Assembly: GCA_032718475.1 (NCBI GenBank)
Contig: JAUCBJ010001089.1
Location: 1 to 51,994 of the forward strand
Reading direction: 5' to 3'
Length of the DNA stretch: 51,994 bases
Source: Nemertoderma westbladi
Lineage: Eukaryota > Xenacoelomorpha > Nemertodermatida > Nemertodermatidae
Shown piece after piece: positions 32,991-44,143 of this stretch (position 1 is the first letter of the stretch; each line of letters begins with the position of its first letter). The translations under genes and the position numbers were made by a program. The notes below the pieces were generated by a model. That model searched no databases. It saw only the letters and a program-made list of their open reading frames with translations, and was not told the DNA's origin.

Positions 32991-33504
32991 TTAAGGAGTC
33001 AAAATTGTAGAAAAAATTACCGAAGTTTGCGACGTTTGCGAAATTCGCGACGTTTGCGAAATTCGCGAAGAATCCGTCAGTTTCTGTGCCCTAATGGGTT
33101 CGTGCCAAAACAATCAATTCTTACACACTTAACACACACGAACTAATTTAAAGTGGGTATTAGTATGCCTGAATAATTAAATAGAAATTAAGTTAATGAA
33201 CGCTATTTCAACATGAAATCTACGGAATCAATACACAACACACGCACACTACTGAATTTAAAAATTTATATAGATTGCAACTTATATTTGCCTACCTTTT
33301 AATGGGTGACTAATTTAATTATTCAACCCTATATATTTGTAGCCTTTTTAATTTGTGCCTCTAATTGAATCAAACATTAAACTAAAATATATGTCACAAT
33401 ATTGGTCTGTCTGTAGCTGGTCAATGAATCCCTCATAAATTTGTTAATTAGTCGCTGCTCAGTCATTGAACATTTGAACACGTGCTGCTCGAAGACCCCA
33501 CAAC
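32991..33504. other. Intergenic with a small tandem repeat
   Basis: Two 18-bp copies of GCGACGTTTGCGAAATTC lie at 33029-33046 and 33047-33064, followed by a partial third. Otherwise AT-rich with no gene seen. Confidence 0.7.
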
Positions 33505-34545
33505 GTGTACTGGATTTAGGACACTTCCCCCCCGCCCAAGTACAGTAGGACACTCCCCCCCCCGGACACTTTCCCCCCGCCCAAGTAGGACACTCCCCCC
33601 CGGACACTTCCCCTCCAGTTAAAGTGTTAAAATTAATCTGGGTGCACCAAAGGAATAAACAAAAGTTAAAGATGGTCACAGGACAAGTTGTATCTAGTCA
33701 AGTTTTTTCAAAATTACAAAAGAAGCATTTTTATAGTCAAAATTTTGTTTGTTTTTCTTTTAATTGGGGGCTGCCGCTCCCAAACCCCCGCTTCTTTGGT
33801 TGGGGGCTGCCGTCCCCAAACCCCGGCATTCCTGTGTGCCCGTGGTGAAAGACTTTGAGACCATTTTTAAATAATTAATTCATGTTTGTACATCAGATAA
33901 TAAATTGACTAAGCCTAAAGTAGGAGCTGTATTGAATGTTAACCAATTTAATATATAAATTACTACAATATTATATAATTCAACAAAATCCTATTAAAAA
34001 AATTGCAAGTAACCAGGAAATTTAATTAGTTTATCAATATGTAATGCTGAACACAGAATACAGGTCGATGCATGTCGATTTTACCCTGGAGAGGTATAAT
34101 TTTGATTGCAACAATAATATTCATCCTCATCTGCTACAATTTGAAGAAGACTATTACATAATAATACCTATAATTAAAACAATTAATTATTATAATTCTG
34201 TAGTTAATAAAAACAGTATATCATTCGGGGGATGGAATTTATAGGTCATCTAATTAATTGTTTAAAGATTAGCAAACAATACAATACATTTGCATTGATA
34301 AAATCCATAAATAAAACTTGGATACAAAATGTAAAATCGGGATGCAAAAGATCACTTTCTGAGCTAAGAAAGGAAAATTGGATACAACTTATCTGGATAC
34401 AAGCGGTCCGTTTACCTTACAAAATGAAAAATACGAATGTGCGAAGTTAAGAACAGTCGGGGGGGGGGGGGGAGTGTCCGGGGGGGGGGGGGGGTGTCCT
34501 ACTTGAACGGGGGGGAACTGTCCGGCGGGGGAAGTGTCCGTACAC
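33505..34545. mobile_element. Fold-back element with G/C-homopolymer arms
   Basis: The left arm (33505-33616) carries GTGTAC, then repeats of GGACACTTCCCCC and GCCCAAGTAGGACACTCCCC. The right arm (about 34455-34545) is the inverted form: GGGGAGTGTCC, GTGTCCTACTTGAACGGGGG, GAAGTGTCCGTACAC. The inside is AT-rich with no enzyme frame. It also contains two copies of GGGGGCTGCCG with adjoining CCCAAACCCC (about 33765-33830). No clear target duplication. Confidence 0.7.
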
Positions 34546-34843
34546 CAATGTACTTCTCTGCAGTTTGGGCCTATCCATTCAATCAATAGTAGTTAGTAGC
34601 TTACTAGGCCCTCATGAGTACCAGCAGCAGGTGTTTCTATCGTTGAGTCTTTCTTTCGTGTTATGTGGCTATTTTTCGAAATAAAAAAAGACACTTTAAT
34701 AATATTTTCTGAAACATTTTGCCACATCCTGGGGTTGAGCTGCGTCGATTTATAAAACTTTCATTGACTGACGAGCTATAGCTTCATAGCTGCTATAGAG
34801 TTCACCCGATATACATAGATAGTGAATACTTTAACAGTAAGAA
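34546..34843. other. Short flank between fold-back element and LINE
   Basis: About 300 bp, no gene or clear repeat seen. Confidence 0.5.
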
Positions 34844-34855
34844 GTACATACTAAC
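34844..34855. repeat. Target-site duplication of the LINE, 3' side
   Basis: GTACATACTAAC, identical to 37295-37306. It directly abuts the TAG-repeat tail of the minus-strand LINE. Confidence 0.9.
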
Positions 34856-34896
34856 TACTACTACTAGTATCGGCATGCTGCATTGCAGCTGCATTT

Positions 34897-36285
34897 TTAA
34901 GAATGCTGTGCCGGCTTGTCGACAAAATTGCGCCGCCACAACTCCTTATCACCCATGATATTTGATAGATCATCCGCATCTTCAAGACCAGTGTTCTTTA
35001 AGATGCGTCTCAAGAAAGTCATGGGCTGTCCACCATGCTTATTCATTCCATGGGGCTGCCAAAGTACAAGATTATGCACTGGCTGGTCCTCACGGCGAAA
35101 GCAATGTCCTGCAAAGCGGAGGCGATTTTGTTCTAGTGTCAAGCTTGGGGGAACCAATGAGACACCTCCAATGTTATATAGTGTCTGGTTGGAGATGTGT
35201 GCATTGTACTTGACACAATGAACCCGGCGTAGCATTCTTGTGAATGTGCCATCCAGAGATTTGGTGTCCTCAGCAGTTAGAGCCCAGCATGGACTCCCAT
35301 AGACTGGAACTATTGCTGCTCTAAATAATCGGACCTTAAGTTTCCGATTAATTCTCGGAGACTTCCAAATCCTGGAAAGCCTATTCAAGGCTGCCCATGC
35401 CTTTCCCTTACGTATTCGAAGGTCCTCACCTGACTTCCGGATCCATGATCCCAGGTAACAGAAGTCGTCCACATGCTCAAGCATACCATCCTTTGAGCTT
35501 ATGCTCATCCGATCAGAGACTTGCTGAGAACTGATGAACTTGCTGAGAAAGTTAACTGTCAAAATTGTGGTCTTTCTGGAGTTAATAAAAAGACCAACAC
35601 TAGAAGCAGCATGTTCTAATGAGCTGAGGAGCCGTTGGGCTCCCTCTAGTGATTCTGAGAGTACTCCTAAGTTATCAGCAAAGTCTAGATCAGTTAGGTA
35701 CTTGGCAGGATTTCCTCGACTTCTGGAGCCAGTAGGTGGAGTTATCATCACCCTATCATCATTATGATGATCTAAGGACATGCATAGAACATAGTCAACC
35801 ACAATTATGAACAAGAATGGTGCAAGTGTGTCTCCCTGGAGGATGCCCCATAACACTTCAAATGGTTCTGTGTCACCATCAACAGTAGACACAAATGTTG
35901 TCGAACCATCGTATACTGATCTGATTGCTGCAATAATTTCATCAGGAATTCCATATAATGAAAGTATGCTGAACATACGTGAGCGGGAGACTGAATCAAA
36001 GGCCTTGAAGAAGTCAACAAAGATAACAGCCAGATGCCTGTCTTTCTTTTTTGATAACTCTTCAATTATCCTTCTAATTGCCAAAATGGGTTCCATGGTC
36101 CCACGACCTTTACGGAACCCATTCTGATTTCCACGGAGCAGTCTCTCAATGGGATCCCTGATGCGATTTAATAGAATTCTATTGTATAGCTTTGCAGCAA
36201 TCGAGATCAATGAGATTCCCCGAAAAGAACCATAGAGTGTTAGGTTGCCCTTCTTGGGAACTGGCACCAACGTATTTGTTTTTAT
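34897..36285 (-). pseudogene. LINE reverse transcriptase, inactive
   Basis: The readable frame starts after an in-frame TAA at 36286-36288; the residues before it (IIVDMYRTTRVPQ) belong to the same protein, so the stop is a mutation. RT blocks: LVPVPKKGNL and FRGISL, NQNGFRKGRGTMEPI, FVDFFKAFDSV (motif A), WGILQGDTLAPFLFIIV (motif B), and FADN (about 35671-35682) where active enzymes have [FY]ADD. Loss of the second catalytic Asp alone should abolish activity. After the RT come KAWAALNRLSRIW and a C-terminal block with RLRFAGHCFR and KHGGQPMTFLRRIL, typical of these LINEs. The apparent first codon at 36270 is TTG and is not a start. Confidence 0.9.
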
Positions 36286-36349
36286 TTATTGTGGGACTCT
36301 TGTTGTTCGGTACATGTCTACTATGATGGGATAGATGAGCTTTAAACAC

Positions 36350-37294
36350 TCAGAAACACTCTTTCTGCGCCTTATATAGGTAATTTCGGCACTTCTGGAT
36401 TTTGTTGTCAGTCCAGGGGGCCCTTTTCCTGTTTCGAGGGTATACAGGAATTGTTTCTGCAGCTGCTAACTTAACTGCTTCTGTGAAGGCAGTATAGCCC
36501 TCACAGTGATCTGCCGCCTCAGAGGCAAGCACCTCATACCTGTTGCTCAGCTGTAGTGTAAAGCTGGATGTCACACTTGGCTGTTGCAACAGAGAGGACC
36601 AGTCAAGCCGCGGCAAGGCAGATTTCGTTGTTCTGCTAGTATGCAGACTAAGTCTTACCTTGGCCACAATAAGGCGGTGATCACTGGAGAAGGGTCGAAG
36701 TGTAAATGCATTACAGTCTTGTATAGAGCTCCTGTACTTCCTACGAAACAGAATATGGTCTATCTGGGACTTGTGATCACTGGGTCCACTATGAGTCCAT
36801 AGCTTTCCAGTTCGCTTCTTGAACTGGGTTCCAGCCGAAAACAATCCATTTCCAGAGATAAAATCCTGAAGATGGACGGAATTTCGGTTGACACTATTGC
36901 TATAGACCCAGGGCGATGTAGGTGATTGATGCAGACTTGCATTAAATTCTCCCAGGAATGTTAAGAATGCATGCTGATCCACTCCATCAGTAGCTGCTTG
37001 TAGATTGTGGTAGAAATTTTCCACCTCCTCTACAGGGGCAACACTAGTTGGAGAGTAGCACACAACCAGAACCACCTTAGGAAACTTCTTAGCCAGTCTT
37101 CCAGAACATGAGAAGTGGCAACGGATGATGCGGTTAGAGATTTGGTCTATTTTGTCCAATGCTGCATGTGCAGTTGGATTCATCAATAGACCAATACCAC
37201 CATTGCCACTATCATCTGCTGACGCAAGGGCGAGTCGCCAACCGCCCCCCATGTCCTTAATCAGAACCTCATCAGTCTGTCCAGTCTGCATTCG
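36350..37294 (-). pseudogene. LINE AP-like endonuclease, truncated
   Basis: APE-type endonuclease motifs are visible: GGIGLLM, the GDFNA box here as GEFNA, QIDHILFR, and SSDHRLIV near the end of the domain. The N-terminal strand with the usual NVR/ETR motifs is missing. The reading frame appears to start at 37300 with Met-Tyr, but those two codons lie in the target-site duplication (37295-37306), so they are host DNA, not element. The frame ends with TGA at 36350 just where the linker to RT should begin. Confidence 0.88.
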
Positions 37295-37306
37295 GTACAT
37301 ACTAAC
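37295..37306. repeat. Target-site duplication of the LINE, 5' side
   Basis: GTACATACTAAC, identical to 34844-34855. Confidence 0.9.
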
Positions 37307-38446
37307 GGTCTTCTAATAATATAGTAATCTTATTGAAAGGTCAATAATTATGTTCCGCCTTCTTTCATTAACTCTTAGAGAACATAATAAATATCATTTA
37401 TGTGATATACATTATTGACGTATTTTACATTATTTTGAGTGTAACTTGAACGAAGAGGTGGACAGTTGAACTGAAGCTAGAGAGTTTCTTTCGCGGTCCC
37501 CAAGCACCGCCATCTAGAGTACATGGTTGTAATAATATACTACTGTCAACAACTGAGGCCAAGCACAATTAATTGTAATGTAAATGCTTAGTAGGTTTTG
37601 TATATCTTGGACGTTTCCAACAGTTTTTACTCGGACGTTTTTAAACTAACAAAACCAGAAAACTAAACAAGGGTGCCAGCCGGGTACCAACAGCTGCTGG
37701 GTAGACTCATAATGGAAGATAGAGGCTTCTACATTATATTGGTTGCTTCCAATGCTTTTTATCAGGCAAACCTCAGAATGTAAGTATAAATAATTTATCT
37801 AATACCGTAAGACACCTTAGCAGACTAAACTGCCCTTTGGGGCCCGTTTCCCATGTTGCGGATATGGATAACATTTCACACATCGCACTAATTGTTATTG
37901 TGATTTGTCTGCTTAGGCGACTGTGTATCACATTAAATGGGAGGAAGTTTTTTTGGTTAATGCAAGTCATTCTTGGTTTGCATCTTCCAATCCCATATGT
38001 TTGTTGGTGTCTGTTTAAGACAGGTTCGTTTAAAGCCATCTTTATGGCGTTCTAGTTATTGTACTGGTTATTGAACATTATATTATAGACTCATTACACA
38101 GTTAATGAGTCTATATACTGTAATAGGCCTACATGTTAGATGATAGATTATATGTTTTATCACAGGTTGTTGTTATTGTTTATTGTGTTAGAGACCCGGC
38201 CGCCTCGGTAGTATTTTATTCAAGACATCGATTAATGCCCAGTGCAGTTTTACTTTAACATACACACCGCGACGACGTTATCACTGTAAGGTAGTATATC
38301 ACACACGACTTCCTCAGGATGTCATTACTTTACCAGAGTGTAGTATGCAACCATGTGATAACAGCTAATTTCTCTGTTGAGAAAACAACAGAGAAGCTGG
38401 CCAATACTTGGCCAACTCTGTGCGATTGTAGGTACGTTATTCTAGC
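37307..38446. other. Intergenic
   Basis: Contains a perfect hairpin (38084-38115). Two opposite short frames at 37773-38055 overlap each other; the plus one is hydrophobic but has no splice or family support. No gene called. Confidence 0.5.
38084..38115. repeat. Perfect hairpin, 13-bp stem, 6-base loop
   Basis: TATAGACTCATTA, loop CACAGT, TAATGAGTCTATA. Not followed by a T-run and in eukaryotic DNA, so not called a terminator. Confidence 0.9.
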
Positions 38447-38811
38447 CTACTCTACCAAACTCACGGGAGTTTTATTTCGCGGATTTCTACACGGCCCTGC
38501 GTTGTCTTTGTATTCGGGACTACCATTGACTGAATCCGTGGAATTGCTGCTTCGTATCATCTCAAACTCTCTTCTCACGAATAAATTTGTACGAAGGTTG
38601 TTACAATGTAACCGCGATAAACAACTAGTAGACGCAGATCGCATTGACGAAGTTATAGAAGTATCATCGGCATCTGTCAGATCATCAGCAACTCTCTCAG
38701 TGTCATTTTCATTATGAGACTTTAATCCTAGTATAATTGAGAGCGATGAGTTAACTCTTTCATAAAGACGAGATTTTGTTAACCCCGCTATAGTCAATGC
38801 AGCGACTCCAC
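38447..38811 (-). CDS. Candidate terminal exon, unrecognised protein
   Basis: On the minus strand a frame leaves the 15-bp satellite and continues to TAG at 38447-38449. A plausible acceptor (TTCTTCGCATTTTAG|GTGGAG) lies at 38812-38813. The exon would encode about 120 residues: a short non-polar start (GGVAALTIAGL) and then a Ser/Asp/Asn-rich segment (DDLTDADDTSITSSMRSAS). Composition is protein-like but no family is recognised. A 132-aa frame lies on the opposite strand (38319-38717), so one of the two, or both, is chance. Further upstream exons would have to lie beyond the satellite. Confidence 0.3.
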
Positions 38812-38868
38812 CTAAAATGCGAAGAATAATATTAAACACAAAGTTTACCGGACGATACCCGCACGTAC

Positions 38869-41658
38869 TCCTCCGCACGTACTCCTCCCCACGTACGCCT
38901 CCCCACGTACTCCTCCGCACGTACTCCTCACCACGTACTCCTCCCCACGTACTCCTCCCCACGTACTCCTCCCCACGTACTCCTCCCCACGTACTCCTCC
39001 CCACGTACTCCTCCTCACGTACTTCTCACCACGTACTCCTCCCCACATACTCCTCCCCACGTACTCCTCCCCACATACTCCTCCGCACGTACTCCTCCGC
39101 ACGTACTCCTCCGCACGTACTCCTCCCCACGTACTCCTCCCCACGTACACCTCCCCACGTACTTATCACCACGTACTCCTCCGCACGTACTCCTCCCCAC
39201 ATATCCTCCCCCACGTACTCCTCCGCACGTACTCCTCCCCACGTACTCCTCCCCTCGTACGCCTCCCCACGTACCCCTCCCCACGTACTCCTCCCCACGT
39301 ACTCCTCCCCACGTACTCCTCCCCACGTACTCCTCTGCACGTACTCCTCCCCACGTACTTATCACCACGTACTCCTCCGCACGTACTCCTCCCCACATAT
39401 CCTCCCCACGTACTCCTCCGCACGTACTCCTCCACACGTACTCCTCCCCACGTACTCCTCCCCACGTACTCCTCCCCACGTACACCTCCCCACGTACACC
39501 TCCCCACGTACTCCTCCGCACGTACTCCTCACCACGTACTCCTCCCCACGTACTCCTCCCCACGTACTCCTCCCCACGTACTCCTCCCCACGTACTCCTC
39601 CCCACGTACTCCTCCTCACGTACTTCTCACCACGTACTCCTCCCCACATACTCCTCCCCACGTACTCCTCCCCACATACTCCTCCGCACGTACTCCTCCG
39701 CACGTACTCCTCCCCACGTACTCCTCCCCACGTACACCTCCCCACGTACTTATCACCACGTACTCCTCCGCACGTACTCCTCCCCACATATCCTCCCCAC
39801 GTACTCCTCCGCACGTACTCCTCACCACGTACTCCTCCCCACGTACTCCTCCCCACGTACTCCTCCCCTCGTACGCCTCCCCGCGTACCCCTCCCCACGT
39901 ACTCCTCCCCACGTACTCCTCCCCACGTACTCCTCCCCACGTACTCCTCTGCACGTACTCCTCCCCACGTACTCCTCCCCACGTACTCCTCCACACGTAC
40001 TCCTCCCCACATACTCCTCCCCACGTACTCCTCCCCACGTACTCCTCCCCACGTACTTATCACCACGTACTCCTCCGCACGTACTCCTCCCCACGTACTC
40101 CTCCCCACGTACTCCTCCCCACGTACTCCTCCCCACGTACTCCTCTGCACGTACTCCTCCCCACGTACTCCTCCGCACGTACTCCTGCCCACGTACTGAT
40201 CCCCACATACTCCTCCCCACGTACTGCTCCACACGTACTCATCCCCACGTACTCCTCCCCACGTACTCCTCCCCACGTACTCCTCCCCTCGTACGCCTCC
40301 CCACGTACCCCTCCCCACGTACTCCTCCCCACGTACTCCTCCCCACGTACTCCTCCCCACGTACTCCTCTGCACGTACTCCTCCCCACGTACTCCTCCCC
40401 ACGTACTCCTCCCCTCGTACGCCCCCCCACGTACCCCTCCCCACGTACTCCTCCCCACGTACTCCTCCCCACGTACTCCTCCGCACGTACTCCTGCCCAC
40501 GTACTGATCCCCACATACTCCTCCCCACGTACTGCTCCACACGTACTCCTCCCCACGTACTCCTCCCCACGTACTCCTCCCCACGTACTCCTCCCCTCGT
40601 ACGCCTCCCCACGTACCCCTCCCCACGTACTCCTCCCCACGTACTCCTCCCCACGTACTCCTCCCCACGTACTCCTCTGCACGTACTCCTCCCCACGTAC
40701 TCCTCCCCACGTACTCCTCCACACGTACTCCTCCCCACGTACTCCTCCCCACGTACTCCTCCCCACGTACTCCTCCCCACGTACTTATCACCACGTACTC
40801 CTCCGCACGTACTCCTCCCCCACATACTCCTCCCCACGTACTCCTCCCCACGTACTCCTCCCCACGTACTCCTCCCCACGTACTCCTCCCCACGTACTCC
40901 TCCCCACATACTCCTCCCCACGTACTCCTCCGCACGTACTCCTCACCACGTACTCCTCCCCACGTACGCCTCCCCACGTACTCCTCCCCACATACTCCTC
41001 CGCACGTACTCCTCCCCACGTACTCCTCCCCACGTACTCCTCTCCACGTACTCCTCCCCACGTACTCCTCTCCATGTACTCCTCCCCATGTACTCCTCCG
41101 CACGTACTCCTCCCCACGTACTCCTCCCCACATACTCCTCGCCACGTACTCCTCGCCACGTACTCCTCGCCACGTACTCCTCACCACGTACTCCTCCCCA
41201 CGTACTCCTCCCCACGTACTCCTCCCCACGTACTCCTCCCCACGTACTCCTCTCCATGTACTCCTCCCCACGTACTCCTCCCCACGTACTCCTCCCCATG
41301 TACTCCTCCCCACGTACTCCTCCCCACGTACTCCTCCCCACGTACTCCTCCCCACGTACTCCTCTCCACGTACTCCTCCCCATGTACTCCTCCGCACGTT
41401 ATCCTTCCCACGTACTCCTCCCCTCGTACTCCTCACCACGCACTCCTCCCCACGTACTCCTCCCCACGTACTCCTCCCCTCGTACGCCTCCCCACGTACC
41501 CCTCCCCACGTACTCCTCCCCACGTACCCCTCCCCACGTACTCCTCACGTACACCTCCCCTCGTACTCCTCCCCACGTACTCCTCCTCACGTACTCCTCC
41601 CCACGTATTCATCCCCACGTACTCCTCCCCACGTACTCCTCCCCACGTACTCCTCCCA
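38869..41658. repeat. 15-bp satellite, about 2.8 kb, roughly 186 units
   Basis: Head-to-tail copies of CACGTACTCCTCCCC. Frequent variants: CCGCACGTA, CCACATACTCC, CACTTATCACCACGTA-type, CCCCTCGTACGCC, and a 14-bp ATATCC form. Longer blocks recur, for instance CTCCCCTCGTACGCCTCCCC near 39245, 39865, 40280, 40590 and 41470. Since 15 is a multiple of three and the unit has no stop on most frames, long frames appear on both strands (up to 519 codons); they are repeat artefacts. Confidence 0.98.
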
Positions 41659-42030
41659 ACTAATTCCATAATCACCCATACTAGTTCCGTACTCCTCCCC
41701 AAGGGTTCCGTACTTGAAAAGAACTTGCAATCCGCACGTAAAAAAATATTACGGGTCATGGTGTATATACTGTATATACTGTAATTATATTACAAATAAT
41801 ATAATCAAAATTTAATATAACTTACATGCAATAAATGTAGTCCAATATGAATTCCCGTTAACAGAAAATGTTTGCTGTAAATAATTAATAAATACGGCGC
41901 TGTAATGCTTCACGGCTGTCATATAAACCGACATTATATGTTCATAAAGAAAGTTAACTATTAACCACAGTACTATTATCAACAAGGTTCGGAGCATCAG
42001 TTGTTAAACTTAAATCTTATCGATACAGAA
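41659..42030. other. Intergenic between satellite and transposon cluster
   Basis: Carries an isolated GGGTCATGGTGTATATACTG (from about 41754), which matches the outer tip of the fold-back element at 43374-44131 and may be a solo end of that family. No gene seen. Confidence 0.5.
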
Positions 42031-43013
42031 GTCACATTGGTACTACTATGTTATGGGTACCCACTTTTTAAACAAATTTATTCATATGAAAATTGCTTTT
42101 ATCATGAGGTTTTTTGTTCTAGAACAAGTATTTAACCTTCTGCCAATACGATGGTAGCTAGTAATTTTGATTTTGTGTTATAGCTAGTACTTTTTATTAG
42201 CTAGTAAATGTAAGATATACTGGTAATTTAATTCTCAATTATATATTTGCATGGAATAATTATGAGTCATGGCAGCTAGTAATTTTTATTTGATAGTCAA
42301 CGTAGCTAGTAATTATTCACTAGCTAGTTTTTTATACAAAATATAGACAGATGTAAAAATAGAGTTTTTACATATTTTACTTATTTAGGCTTATTTTACT
42401 TATTACTACATTTATTTATCTTTTTATTAGTCATTTCTACAGTAGAATATATTGATGATATGGAAATTGTCTAAATAAAAGGGGCACTACAAAATTTATT
42501 TTCTAATTTTAAGATCACTATCTATCTACCTTTAAAAACACTAGCTACCACAATAAAAAATAATAGCTAACCTCTCTCAGAAGGTGAAATAATTTATGTT
42601 CTAGAACAAAAAACCATCTTGATAATATCCATTAACATGGTCCAAAATATTATTTTGTAATTTTAAGATCTCTAGCTACTTTTAAAAACACTAGCTACTT
42701 TAATAAAAAATAATAGGTAACCTCTCTCAGAAGGTGAAATTTATGTTCTAGAACGAAAAACATCATGATAATATCCAATAATATGGTAAAAAAAATTGCT
42801 CAAAAATTTGGGGCAAAAAATTTGGTTTTGTAATTTTAAAAACAGTAGCTACCTAAAAGAAATCACTAGCTACCATAAAAGAAACAATAGCTAACGTCTA
42901 ACAGAAGATGACATTAATGTTATAAAACAAAAAACCTCAAGATGATAGCCATTAACATTGTCAAATAAATGGTCAAAAAGTGGGTACCCATAACATAGTA
43001 GTACCGTCACATT
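42031..43013. mobile_element. Non-autonomous DNA transposon A with 31-bp TIRs and exact 8-bp target duplication
   Basis: The element proper is 42039-43005. Its ends are perfect inverted repeats of 31 bp starting GGTACTACTATGTTATGGGT. It is flanked on both sides by GTCACATT (42031-42038 and 43006-43013), an exact 8-bp duplication. Eight-base duplications are made by hAT, P and Merlin-type transposases; the TIR starting GG does not decide which. There is no transposase frame. Inside are ATCATGAGGTTTTTTGTTCT-type subterminal units, three GTTCTAGAAC palindromes (42116, 42598, 42745) and repeated CTAGCTA motifs; the right half contains about three tandem, diverged copies of the subterminal unit. 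Confidence 0.88.
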
Positions 43014-43373
43014 TACAACAGTTTACCGGTAGGCCCAATTCAGACCGTAAAGGCGTTCTAAACTACAGTACAGGCCAACTCCCTGTAGACGGAATTCACT
43101 CTAGAACTTGAGGGTCAAAATGACAGAGCAAACACACTGATTAATTAATTATATGTAAATGTAAAATTCGGGAACATGTACCCCCAATCTTTAAATTTTT
43201 TAACACCCAGAAGTAAACACTCTAATTTTTCATACCAAAACCTACAGTAGCTAGTGGATTAAATGGAAGGTGTTTGGATTATTTTACAGTAGTTAAGCTA
43301 TAGTAAATCGAATAAATATATCGGGGTCAGTTCCGCCCGTGGCTCCTTTTTGGGATTTTTAACTGTACTTATA
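43014..43373. other. Spacer between two elements
   Basis: AT-rich DNA with one TACCGGTA octamer (about 43023). No gene seen. Confidence 0.5.
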
Positions 43374-44131
43374 TACACCATGACACCATGACCAGTAATA
43401 TAGCGTCATTTTCTGATGACACGGACCCCCCCCCCCCCCTCCCAAAAAAAATTTTGCCTTTACATTTTTTTATAAGCGTTTTAAAAAAGTGTCTTTTGCG
43501 AGATTGCACATCTCCTATCATTGCCATTCTTCACATTAACCTCGCTTTATAGATATCATTAAACAGCTTGCGTTCCAAGGATTCCAAATATGTAACAATG
43601 TTTGAATTTCTAGATATGGGCGTTCAAATATTGCAAGAATTATTGTTCACTGCAGACCATTTATTCTATTTAATAAAATACACAATATTCTGGAACAATT
43701 TGTTTATGTATGATTAGCTACGCAAAATAGATATTGTATAGGCATACCACTGATTGCCAACCAACTCATAAAATAAATAAAACGTTCTAGAATTTTGTGT
43801 ATCTCAACAAAATTCAGATATTGTTACATATTTGGAATCCTTGTAACGCAAGTTTTCTAATGATATGAAAAAATTGCGATTAATGTGAAGAATGGCAATG
43901 ATACGGAAGGTGCGATTTCGCAAGACACTTTTTTAAAACGCTTATAAAAATTTTTTTAAGGCGAAATCGAAAATTCCGGCTTCATGGTAACAACCACGAT
44001 GAGTTGAACTACAGTAGTTGTGTTTCAAATTTCAAGCAATATGATAAAGATTTGTAGAAAAATTTGGGGGGGGGGGGGGGGGGGCGTGTCATCAGAAAAT
44101 GACACTATGTTACGGCACGGGTCATGGTGTA
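43374..44131. mobile_element. Fold-back element with long arms and C/G homopolymers
   Basis: Outer tips TACACCATGAC (43374) and GTCATGGTGTA (44121). The arms continue as inverted copies: GTCATTTTCTGATGACAC then poly-C on the left; poly-G then GTGTCATCAGAAAATGACAC on the right. Further in, GCGTTTTAAAAAAGTGTCTT and ATTGCCATTCTTCACATTAA on the left pair with their complements on the right, and ATTCCAAATATGTAACAA pairs near the centre. Total arm length is roughly 300 bp with indels. The centre contains the dispersed-repeat block ATAAAATACACAATATTCTG. No enzyme frame. Confidence 0.8.
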
Positions 44132-44143
44132 CTACATAGATAG

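Larger units (their letters stand above)
34856..37294 (-). mobile_element. 5'-truncated, dead APE-type LINE, about 2.4 kb
   Basis: An endonuclease and a reverse transcriptase follow each other on the minus strand. The 3' end is a short TAG repeat tail (plus strand TACTACTACTAGTA at 34856). Both ends abut identical 12-bp sequences (34844-34855 and 37295-37306), so the copy arrived by target-primed reverse transcription and was already 5'-truncated then. The endonuclease lacks its N-terminal part. Between endonuclease and RT only about 60-80 bp remain, with a frameshift and stops, so the linker and first RT block are deleted. The clade (RTE-, CR1- or related) is undecided. Confidence 0.92.

Noticed and set aside
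33377-34586. Gly/Pro-rich frames near 33.4-34.6 kb
   Set aside because: They arise from C/G homopolymers in the fold-back arms.
37773-38055. Two opposite frames of 72 and 88 aa, one hydrophobic
   Set aside because: Mutual overlap, no family match, no clear splice context.
38084-38115. Rho-independent terminator
   Set aside because: The hairpin has no T-run, is AT-rich, and the DNA is eukaryotic.
38319-38717. 132-aa plus-strand frame overlapping the candidate minus exon
   Set aside because: No splice logic or recognisable content; the minus frame has the better acceptor and composition, though neither is certain.
38817-41784. Long open frames on both strands (up to 519 codons) over the 15-bp satellite
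   Set aside because: Period 15 without stops keeps frames open automatically; the products are pure five-residue repeats, and overlapping frames on both strands are equally open.
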